Origin: Pararhizobium gei
GTDB lineage: Bacteria > Pseudomonadota > Alphaproteobacteria > Rhizobiales > Rhizobiaceae
Direction: 5' to 3'
DNA: 64,000 nt
NCBI RefSeq assembly: GCF_029223885.1
Contig: NZ_CP119409.1
Location: 3,834,501-3,898,500, forward strand
A program made the position numbers and the translations under genes. The notes under the pieces are model-generated. The model was not told the DNA's origin, did no database searches, and worked only from the letters and a program-made list of their open reading frames with translations. The stretch's first letter is position 1. The number at the start of each line of letters is the position of its first letter. Of the stretch, positions 36,403-43,783 are shown piece by piece.

Positions 36403-37497
36403 ATGATTGAAATCTGGGCAAGACCGGCACGCGCCGTGGCGGAAAAATTCGGCAACGATGTCCTTGCCCTGATTGGCACGCTGCATGTTCTGGCGGCGAT
36501 GAGCCTCATTCTCATGCTTCTGTCGATCCTGCCGGCCCAGGCGGCAACCGGCGAAAGCTGCGGTGGCAAAAACCTTATCGCCCAGATGAAGTCATCGGAT
36601 CCGGCGCGCTATGAAACGCTCGAAAAGCAGGCGGCCGCAACGCCGAACGGCAAAGGTCTGTTCTGGAGGATCGAGAAGCCGGGCGTCTCCCCATCCTATT
36701 TGCTCGGCACGATGCATGTCACCGACCCGCGCGTGCTGGCCATGCCGAAAGGCGCAAGCCAGGCCTTCGCGACGGCAAAGACCGTCATCATCGAATCCGA
36801 CGAGGTCGTTGACGAAAGAAAGGCCGCGGCGGCCATCATGATGCAGCCGGGACTGACCATGTTTGCGGAGGGAAAGACGATCAAGGACTTTCTTCCGGCG
36901 GAGGATCAGCAGAAGTTGGCGGCAGGCCTCAGACAACGCGGCATCCCGCTCGCGGCCGTGGCCAGAATGAAACCGTGGATGATTGCAAGCTTTGTGGCGC
37001 TTCCCGCCTGCGAAATGAGCCGCAAAGCCGCCGGCGCGTCCTTTCTCGACAAGAAGCTCGCTGAGGACGCCTTGACACAGGGGAAAACCCTCAAGGGGCT
37101 CGAAACCATGGTCGAGCAATTGAAGGCGATCGATGCGCTGCCCGTCCAGCTTCATCTCGACGCCCTGATCGAGACGCTCGATCTCGGCGAAACCTTGGCC
37201 GACGTCATGGAAACAACGACGGAACTCTATCTGTCCGGCGATACGGGCATGGTCATGCCGCTGATGAGGGCGGTATCGAAACAAGAATCAGCTGATGACA
37301 GCGCGAACTATGCAGATTTCGAGCAACGGATCATCATCGACCGCAACCGGGTCATGGCAAGCCGCGCCAAGCCGATCCTCGACGGCGGCTCCGTATTCAT
37401 GGCCGTGGGGGCGCTGCATCTTCCAGGCGCGGACGGCCTGATTGAACTTCTGCGAAAAGACGGATTTACGGTTTCAAGCTTTACCGTCGTCAACTGA
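36403..37497 (+). CDS. TraB/GumN family protein
   Basis: A 364-residue protein with one N-terminal hydrophobic helix (about 24-48, ending PAQAATG, possibly a cleaved signal) and a TraB/GumN domain. The two GxxH-type motifs are YLLGTMHVTDPR and VAVGALHLPGADG, with a conserved Glu in VIIESDEV between. The family is related to TIKI metalloproteases, so a periplasmic peptidase role is possible but not established in bacteria. It lies 100 bases after xerC and 209 before the ftsZ gene on the same strand. Confidence 0.87.
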   Translation: MIEIWARPARAVAEKFGNDVLALIGTLHVLAAMSLILMLLSILPAQAATGESCGGKNLIAQMKSSDPARYETLEKQAAATPNGKGLFWRIEKPGVSPSYLLGTMHVTDPRVLAMPKGASQAFATAKTVIIESDEVVDERKAAAAIMMQPGLTMFAEGKTIKDFLPAEDQQKLAAGLRQRGIPLAAVARMKPWMIASFVALPACEMSRKAAGASFLDKKLAEDALTQGKTLKGLETMVEQLKAIDALPVQLHLDALIETLDLGETLADVMETTTELYLSGDTGMVMPLMRAVSKQESADDSANYADFEQRIIIDRNRVMASRAKPILDGGSVFMAVGALHLPGADGLIELLRKDGFTVSSFTVVN

Positions 37498-37706
37498 ACA
37501 ACCGAGCCAGTCGCAGACGATCGTGACCGGACTATACGGCCATCGTTCCGCCATGCATCCCCAATATTGCGCGAAACTCTTGCATCGGCGCGGCCTCTCT
37601 GCCTTTTTGCAGCCTGAAGGTCAAAACGCGCGTGATTCGCGCCGATGCTGCGTCCGCCCGGTCATGAGTTGGCGGAATGCGACAGGGGCAGAGTGCCAGG
37701 AGAGAT

Positions 37707-38753
37707 ATGATGACAGAGATCAAGAAACCCGTGATTTCGGAAATGAGACCGAAGATCACTGTCATCGGCGTCGGCGGCGGTGGCGGCAATGCCATCAACA
37801 ACATGATCGCGGAAGGCCTGCAGGGCGCCGATTTCGTCGCGGCCAATACCGATGCCCAGGCGCTCACCATGTCGAAGGCGCCGCGGCTGATCCAGCTCGG
37901 CGCGCAGGTGACCGAAGGGCTTGGGGCAGGTTCGCTTCCGGAAGTGGGCCGCGCGGCAGCCGAAGAATCGATTGACGAGATCATGGACCATCTTGGTGGC
38001 ACGCATATGTGCTTCGTGACTGCCGGCATGGGCGGCGGCACCGGCACGGGTGCAGCGCCGGTGATCGCTGCCGCGGCCCGCAAGGCTGGCATCCTCACCG
38101 TCGGCGTCGTCACCAAGCCATTCAGCTTCGAGGGCAAGCGTCGCATGCAGGCGGCCGAGGAAGGCATTGAGCGGCTGCGTGAAGCGGCCGACACCGTCAT
38201 CGTCATCCCCAACCAGAACCTTTTCCGGATCGCAGACGCCAAGACAACCTTCGCCGATGCCTTCGTAATCGCTGACCGCGTTCTCTATTCCGGCGTCGGC
38301 TGCATCACCGATCTGATTGTCAAGGAAGGCCTGATCAATCTCGACTTTGCCGATGTCAAATCGGTGATGAAGGGCATGGGCCGGGCCATGATGGGAACGG
38401 GCGAAGCAAGCGGTGACGGCCGTGCATCAAAGGCAGCCGAAGCCGCGATCGCCAATCCCTTGCTCAGCGAAGTTTCGATGAAAGGCGCCAGAGGCGTCCT
38501 GATCTCGATTTCCGGCGGATCGGACATGACCCTGTTCGAGGTAGACGAAGCGGCCACGCGCATCCGCGAGGAGGTCTACGAGGACGCGGACATCGTCGTC
38601 GGCGCCATCTTCGACAAGAATCTGGATGGGGTTTTCCGTGTCTCCGTGGTGGCCACCGGTCTCGATCAGCAAGCTCCGGGTGCGGACGGCGGATCGCGGC
38701 CTGCGGCGGCGAACGGAACTATCGACCCGAACAGGTCGTCCACGCTCCAGTAA
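37707..38753 (+). CDS. Short FtsZ paralog (FtsZ2-like)
   Basis: A 348-residue tubulin-fold GTPase. The GTP-binding motifs [14 protein letters not shown], the tubulin signature [16 protein letters not shown], and NFRIAD-type [16 protein letters not shown] are intact. After the globular core it has only about 25 residues and no linker or C-terminal peptide for FtsA/ZipA binding. It thus resembles FtsZ2 of Sinorhizobium meliloti rather than the long cell-division FtsZ. AGGAGAG precedes two adjacent ATGs (37707 and 37710); the second is better spaced. It is not in the dcw cluster, supporting a secondary role. Confidence 0.9.
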   Translation: MMTEIKKPVISEMRPKITVIGVGGGGGNAINNMIAEGLQGADFVAANTDAQALTMSKAPRLIQLGAQVTEGLGAGSLPEVGRAAAEESIDEIMDHLGGTHMCFVTAGMGGGTGTGAAPVIAAAARKAGILTVGVVTKPFSFEGKRRMQAAEEGIERLREAADTVIVIPNQNLFRIADAKTTFADAFVIADRVLYSGVGCITDLIVKEGLINLDFADVKSVMKGMGRAMMGTGEASGDGRASKAAEAAIANPLLSEVSMKGARGVLISISGGSDMTLFEVDEAATRIREEVYEDADIVVGAIFDKNLDGVFRVSVVATGLDQQAPGADGGSRPAAANGTIDPNRSSTLQ

Positions 38754-38894
38754 CATCGGTACGATTACCGTGTGCTCCGAACGTCCGTGCCATGCGGAAC
38801 AAAGGTCCTGCTTCAATGAAGCCCTGACCATATTACATTTGCTAATGTAAATGGCTGCCCCGGACCTGATCCGGCACATTTGCCATTATTCACT

Positions 38895-38931
38895 GTGAAG
38901 CCGCGCACTGCGCACGCAGGCGCGGCTTCGA
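38895..38931. terminator. Long hairpin between the ftsZ2-like gene and lpd
   Basis: GAAGCCGCGC (38897-38906) and GCGCGGCTTC (38920-38929) are perfect inverted repeats. The loop can itself pair CTGCG with CGCAG, giving a near-continuous 15-bp stem. It sits between converging genes, 14 bases past the lpd stop. There is no long T run, so it may end or protect the lpd transcript. Confidence 0.6.
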
Positions 38932-38944
38932 GCGTTGTCGTCGA

Positions 38945-40351
38945 TTACATGTGGATCGGTTTGAAGAAGGTCGCCAGCGCTGCTTCCTTGACAGCTTCCG
39001 ACATGGTCGGGTGCGCATGGCAGGTGCGGCCCAGATCTTCGGACGATCCGGAAAATTCCATCAGCACGGCAATTTCGTGGATCATTTCGCCTGCCCCGAA
39101 GCCGATGATATGGCCGCCGAGAACACGGTCCGTTTCCTTGTCAGCAAGGATCTTCACGAAACCGTCCGTTGCCAGCATCGCGCGGGCACGACCATTGGCG
39201 GTGAACGGGAACTTGCCGATCTTATAGGCAATGCCGGCCGCCTTCAGTTCCTCTTCCGTCTTGCCCACCGAAGCGACTTCGGGTTGCGTATAGACAACGC
39301 TCGGAATGACATCGTAGTTCACATGGCCGGCCTGGCCTGCAATGATTTCGGCCACGGCAACGCCCTCGTCTTCCGCTTTATGGGCGAGCATCGGGCCACG
39401 CACAACGTCACCCAGCGCATAGATGCCAGGGACACTCGTCAGGAAGTGATTGTCGATTTCGACGCGGCCGCGCGCATCCATGGCGACACCGGCTTCTGCA
39501 AGACCGAGACCATCCGTGAACGCCTTGCGGCCGGTTGCAATCAACACGACATCGGCGTCAATCGACTGGGCATCGCCGCCCTTGACCGGCTCGAAGGTCA
39601 CCTTGGCGCCGGTCTCCGCCTTTTCGACCCCGGTTACCTTGGCACCGAGCTTGAAATCGATGCCCTGTTTCGCAAGCAGGCGCTGGAACTGCTTCGATAC
39701 TTCGCCGTCCATGCCGCCCAGGATGGTATCGAGATATTCAACGACCGTGACCTTGGCGCCAAGACGCGACCAGACGGAGCCAAGCTCCAGCCCGATGACG
39801 CCGCCACCGACGACGACCATCGTCGCCGGCACTTTTTCAAGACCGAGGCCGCCCGTGGACGACACGATGATGGTCTCGTCGATATCGACCTGCACGCCCG
39901 GAATGCCCGCAACATCCGATCCCGTGGCGATGACGATGTTCTTCGTCTCGATGATCTGTTCTTCACCGGCGTCGTTGGTAACTGAGACTTTGCCTTGCGC
40001 GACAACTTTTCCGGTGCCTTGGAAAGCATCGATCTTGTTCTTCTTGAACAGGAAGGCAACGCCGTCGACGTTTGACTTTACGGTTGCATCCTTGTGCGCC
40101 AGCATCTTGGGCAGGTTGAGCGTCGGCGCGGGAACTTCAACCCCCAGATCGGCAATGGTATGGCCTGTCTGGTGGAAGACTTCCGACGCGTGAAGCAGAG
40201 CCTTTGACGGAATGCAGCCGATATTGAGGCAGGTACCGCCATAGGTGGCGCGTTTCTCTATGACGCCGACCTTGAGACCGAGTTGGGCCGCCTTCACGGC
40301 GCAAACATAACCGCCGGGTCCGGTACCGATGACAATAAGATCATAAGACAT
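38945..40351 (-). CDS. lpd: Dihydrolipoyl dehydrogenase (E3)
   Basis: A 468-residue FAD disulfide oxidoreductase that reoxidises lipoyl groups of the 2-oxoglutarate dehydrogenase complex with NAD. The N-terminal FAD motif VIGTGPGGYVCAVKAAQ, the redox disulfide Cys41/Cys46 in GGTCLNIGCIPSK, the NAD motif VVGGGVIGLELGSVW and the C-terminal His-Pro region CHAHPTMSEA are all present. It is the last gene of the mdh-suc block, 23 bases after the SDR gene. It could also serve another 2-oxoacid dehydrogenase. Confidence 0.95.
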   Translation of the reverse strand: MSYDLIVIGTGPGGYVCAVKAAQLGLKVGVIEKRATYGGTCLNIGCIPSKALLHASEVFHQTGHTIADLGVEVPAPTLNLPKMLAHKDATVKSNVDGVAFLFKKNKIDAFQGTGKVVAQGKVSVTNDAGEEQIIETKNIVIATGSDVAGIPGVQVDIDETIIVSSTGGLGLEKVPATMVVVGGGVIGLELGSVWSRLGAKVTVVEYLDTILGGMDGEVSKQFQRLLAKQGIDFKLGAKVTGVEKAETGAKVTFEPVKGGDAQSIDADVVLIATGRKAFTDGLGLAEAGVAMDARGRVEIDNHFLTSVPGIYALGDVVRGPMLAHKAEDEGVAVAEIIAGQAGHVNYDVIPSVVYTQPEVASVGKTEEELKAAGIAYKIGKFPFTANGRARAMLATDGFVKILADKETDRVLGGHIIGFGAGEMIHEIAVLMEFSGSSEDLGRTCHAHPTMSEAVKEAALATFFKPIHM

Positions 40352-40374
40352 GGAAAAGTCCTTTATGAGAGCGG

Positions 40375-41133
40375 CTATCGTCCACCGCTGACGTTGAGAA
40401 TAGCGCCCGTGATATAAGACGCCGAAGGTGAAATCAGATAGAGAACGGCGTCGGCAATTTCCTGCGCAGTGCCCGGCCGCTTCATAGGAACGCTCGGTGC
40501 AAGGTCGCGGGCGCGATCCGGAAGCCCGCCTGAGGCATGAATGCCGGTGTCGATAATGCCGGGCCGCACCGCATTGACGCGAATGCCGTCTTCCGCCACC
40601 TCACGCGACAGGCCGATGGTGAACGTGTCGATGGCGCCCTTGCTGGCGGCATAATCGACATATTGCCCGGCCGACCCGAGAACCGCCGCCATGGACGATA
40701 TATTGACGATGACGCCGCCTTTGCCGCCGCGACGAACCGACATGCGCCGCACCGCCTCCGCCGCGCAGAGGATCGATCCCGAGACGTTGACCTCCAGCAT
40801 GCGTTGCAGCCGCGCTGCGGTAATCTCGTCGATCCGGGCCTTCATGCCAACGATGCCGGCATTATTGATCAACCCGTCCAACCGGCCGAAAGTCTGGTCC
40901 ACCGCTGCGAAAATGGCGCTTATGCCCACTTCGCTGCCGACATCGCCTTCGACAGCGACCGCCTTCCCGCCCGCCGCCTCTATTTGAGTGACGACAGCGT
41001 CGGCGGCCGACCGGTTGGACGCGTAGTTGACCGCGACGGCCCAGCCGTTTGCAGCAGCAGAGAGGCAGACGGCAGCACCGATGCCGCGACTGCCGCCGGT
41101 AACCAGAAGAACGGGCTGATCGCTTGATGTCAT
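40375..41133 (-). CDS. SDR-family oxidoreductase in the TCA operon
   Basis: A 252-residue short-chain dehydrogenase. It shows TGGSRGIGAAV (cofactor), NNAGIVG, the catalytic Ser region NISSMAAVLGSAGQYVDY, the YAASKGA Tyr-Lys pair and RPGIIDTGIH. The substrate is unknown. Its ATG overlaps the stop of the upstream periplasmic gene as ATGA, and lpd follows after 23 bases. It is therefore co-transcribed with 2-oxoglutarate dehydrogenase genes despite having no obvious part in that reaction. Confidence 0.87.
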   Translation of the reverse strand: MTSSDQPVLLVTGGSRGIGAAVCLSAAANGWAVAVNYASNRSAADAVVTQIEAAGGKAVAVEGDVGSEVGISAIFAAVDQTFGRLDGLINNAGIVGMKARIDEITAARLQRMLEVNVSGSILCAAEAVRRMSVRRGGKGGVIVNISSMAAVLGSAGQYVDYAASKGAIDTFTIGLSREVAEDGIRVNAVRPGIIDTGIHASGGLPDRARDLAPSVPMKRPGTAQEIADAVLYLISPSASYITGAILNVSGGR

Positions 41134-41624
41134 TGCAAGCACCGCTTGAAGGTCAGAGCATCCCAAGGTGCAATCTTTGCTTGTCCCCAAATAGGGGAAT
41201 TACGCAAGGCAGGCCCAAAATCCGGCAAGAGCAGTTGCGCGGCGGCGGCAGACCCTTCTGCCGGCAAAGACGCTACTTTGCCCTCCAAACTTACGGAATA
41301 GATCACACCTTCCCAGATGGTACAGGCAGCGATGTCATCGCCGGTCACGTCGCCTTCGGGGCACTTGTTCATGATCATGCCGTTCGGCCGGACCGGCTCG
41401 CCCGACTGCATCACGATGCCGTCAAGCACCAGATCGGTCCCGGCAATTCCGATTTTGAAATGATTGCTTGTCGCCGCGCTGGCGGAACCCACAGGTTCGA
41501 AGCGAAGTTCATAGGCGCTATCCGCGTCGCCATAGACCGCCTTTTCCTGCACGCAGTCCACAGCCAGTGCCGGTGACATCGTCAGCATAGCTGCAAACAC
41601 GGATACGGGAGCGGCGAAACGCAT
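41130..41624 (-). CDS. Small periplasmic protein of unknown function
   Basis: A 164-residue protein with a signal peptide MRFAAPVSVFAAMLTMSPALA, so exported. The mature part has several Cys residues (VDCVQEK, MNKCPEGDV, ACTIWEG, FKRCLQ) that could pair as disulfides, and is beta-rich. I recognise no family. The start at 41624 has AGGAGG about 10 bases upstream; the long open frame to 41882 has no export signal. Translationally coupled to the SDR gene that follows. Confidence 0.72.
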   Translation of the reverse strand: MRFAAPVSVFAAMLTMSPALAVDCVQEKAVYGDADSAYELRFEPVGSASAATSNHFKIGIAGTDLVLDGIVMQSGEPVRPNGMIMNKCPEGDVTGDDIAACTIWEGVIYSVSLEGKVASLPAEGSAAAAQLLLPDFGPALRNSPIWGQAKIAPWDALTFKRCLQ

Positions 41625-41758
41625 GCTCAAGCGGCCTCCTCTCTCGCCAGACCGGCTCCGCGGGAAGAAATTGCGAAAGCGAGGATTACCAGCGAAACAC
41701 GTTCGATCAGATAGGGATGCACGCCTGTGTCTCCGGTCGTTTGCGGGTCCGATATCCG

Positions 41759-42172
41759 TCAGAAGATAAGCACGCCCGTCATGACGAGCAAGCCGATGAT
41801 CGAGCCAACCCATACGAGGGAGCGGACATAAGGAACGCCGGCCAGATAAAGCGGAATATAGATAATCCGGCAGATCATCCAAAGCCAGGCCCCCATCAGT
41901 CCCCAGCCGCCCGGCTCGCCCGCAACGGCCAGCGCCAAGGCAAGCCCGACAAAGGCGGGGTAGGTCTCCTGAAAATTTGCCGACGCACGGGCGGACCTGC
42001 CGGCGATCTTACCCTCGGGTTTATTGCTCCCGTCACGCGGACCGGCATTCCATGCCGATCCGAGTTCGCTTGTTGCGGTCATGCCTTGAAGACCGACGTG
42101 GAAAACAAGCAGCACCACGCTCCATCCAAGGAGCGTGAGAAATGGCGAGGCTGCCAGTTCTGCCGTATCCAT
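41759..42172 (-). CDS. MAPEG-family membrane protein
   Basis: A 137-residue inner-membrane protein with four hydrophobic segments and the MAPEG pattern: GRSARASANFQETYPAFVGL after the first helix, and the AWLWMICRIIYIPLYLAGVPYVRS block. The family includes glutathione S-transferase-like membrane enzymes; bacterial roles are mostly unknown. It follows sucB by 12 bases, so is co-transcribed with it. Confidence 0.87.
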   Translation of the reverse strand: MDTAELAASPFLTLLGWSVVLLVFHVGLQGMTATSELGSAWNAGPRDGSNKPEGKIAGRSARASANFQETYPAFVGLALALAVAGEPGGWGLMGAWLWMICRIIYIPLYLAGVPYVRSLVWVGSIIGLLVMTGVLIF

Positions 42173-42184
42173 GCGTGACGCTCC

Positions 42185-43423
42185 TTACAGGTCCAGAACC
42201 AGACGTTCAGGGTCTTCCAGGCTTTCCTTGACACGGACCAGGAAGGTAACTGCTTCCTTACCGTCCACCATCCGGTGATCGTAGGAGAGCGCCAGATACA
42301 TCATCGGGCGGATGACGATCTGACCGCCGACGACAACGGGACGTTCCTGGATTTTGTGCATCCCGAGGATGCCGGACTGCGGCGCATTCAGGATCGGCGA
42401 GGACATCAGCGAACCGTACACTCCGCCGTTCGTGATCGTGAAGGTGCCGCCCTGCATGTCGGCCATGGACAGAGAGCCATCACGAGCGGACTTGGCAAGG
42501 CGACCGAGATCCTTCTCAATTTCGGCGATCGACATCTGGTCGGCATCGCGAATGACCGGGACAACCAGACCCTTGTCGGTGCCGACCGCCATGCCGATAT
42601 GGCAGAAATTCTTGTAGACGATATCGGTCCCGTCGATCTCGGCATTCACAGCAGGAATTTCCTTGAGCGCATGTGTCACGGCCTTGGTGAAGAAGCCCAT
42701 GAAACCGAGCTTGACGCCGTGCTTCTTCTCGAACAGATCCTTGTAGCGATTGCGCAGGTCCATGACGGCCGACATGTCCACCTCGTTGTAGGTGGTCAGC
42801 ATGGCTGCCGTGTTCTGGGCATCCTTCAGGCGCTTGGCAATGGTCTGGCGCAGGCGCGTCATCTTCACACGCTCTTCGCGGGGCGCATCCGCTGCAGGCG
42901 ATGGACCGCGTGTCGCGGCTTTCAACGGCTCCGATGCGGCGGGCGTCGAAAGACCCTTGGCAACCGCGGCGATCACGTCGCCTTTCAGAACCTGGCCACG
43001 CTTGCCCGAACCATCGACCTGATCGGCGGAAAGATTGTTCTCCGTCAACATCTTGGCCGCCGCCGGAGCTGCCGGCATGGCGGATGCCGCCTGAGGTGCT
43101 GCGGGCGCTGCTGCGGCTGCAGCAGGAGCAGCGGCGGGCACGGCAGCCTTCTCGGCAGCGGCCGGAGCAGAAGCGCTGGCTCCAGCGCCCTCAGCGATGT
43201 TGCCAAGCAATGCGCCAAGTCCAACGGTCTCGCCGGCGGCTGCGACGATTTCCGAGAGAACGCCGGCGGCGGGAGACGGAACCTCGATGGTTACCTTGTC
43301 GGTTTCGAGTTCAAGCAGCGGCTCGTCGGCCTTGATGGTATCGCCCACCTTCTTGAACCATGTCCCGACAGTCGCTTCGCTTACGGATTCGCCGAGGGTA
43401 GGAACGCGGATTTCTGTGGTCAT
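42185..43423 (-). CDS. sucB: 2-oxoglutarate dehydrogenase E2, dihydrolipoyl succinyltransferase
   Basis: A 412-residue E2. The N-terminal lipoyl domain has its lipoylated Lys43 in [15 protein letters not shown]. An Ala/Pro-rich linker of about 60 residues follows, then the E3-binding domain ([20 protein letters not shown]) and the catalytic domain with [20 protein letters not shown] and the active-site [13 protein letters not shown]. It transfers succinyl groups to CoA. The start [14 protein letters not shown] at 43423 is the family N-terminus. Confidence 0.96.
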   Translation of the reverse strand: MTTEIRVPTLGESVSEATVGTWFKKVGDTIKADEPLLELETDKVTIEVPSPAAGVLSEIVAAAGETVGLGALLGNIAEGAGASASAPAAAEKAAVPAAAPAAAAAAPAAPQAASAMPAAPAAAKMLTENNLSADQVDGSGKRGQVLKGDVIAAVAKGLSTPAASEPLKAATRGPSPAADAPREERVKMTRLRQTIAKRLKDAQNTAAMLTTYNEVDMSAVMDLRNRYKDLFEKKHGVKLGFMGFFTKAVTHALKEIPAVNAEIDGTDIVYKNFCHIGMAVGTDKGLVVPVIRDADQMSIAEIEKDLGRLAKSARDGSLSMADMQGGTFTITNGGVYGSLMSSPILNAPQSGILGMHKIQERPVVVGGQIVIRPMMYLALSYDHRMVDGKEAVTFLVRVKESLEDPERLVLDL

Positions 43424-43452
43424 TTTCAGATCCTGACTTTGATCGTTATCGG

Positions 43453-43770
43453 TTATGCGGCAGGTGTGGCGACATGCCTGAGAATAAGCGAGGGTATCGC
43501 GGCAATTTCGAACCGGAAACCAAGGCCGGCGCGGATGACAGGGTCGTGATCGGCAAGCGTCTGTGCGGCTGCCTCGTCGGAGGCCTCCACCACAGCCATG
43601 CCCCAAACCCCGTCCTTCGCGAAAACCGGGGCAGCGGCGATAGCGCAGCCAATCCCGGCCCGTTCCGCCCCATAGGCGCCGTGGCGCTCCATTGCGGCCA
43701 TTTCCTCAGGCGTCGCGTCCTGAGGAAATGTGCGGCAGGGCGGCACCGGTTTCGGATGGAAATAGGCCAT
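43453..43770 (-). CDS. YciI-like protein between sucA and sucB
   Basis: A 105-residue protein of the dimeric alpha/beta-barrel YciI type. Matching features are the central [30 protein letters not shown], where YciI proteins carry the conserved DPF/DP site, and a His in the N-terminal half (MERHGAYG). Function unknown. It lies 13 bases after sucA and 29 before sucB, so it is translated within the 2-oxoglutarate dehydrogenase operon. A second, different YciI-like gene is at 57856. Confidence 0.72.
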   Translation of the reverse strand: MAYFHPKPVPPCRTFPQDATPEEMAAMERHGAYGAERAGIGCAIAAAPVFAKDGVWGMAVVEASDEAAAQTLADHDPVIRAGLGFRFEIAAIPSLILRHVATPAA

Positions 43771-43783
43771 GGAACGCTGCCCC

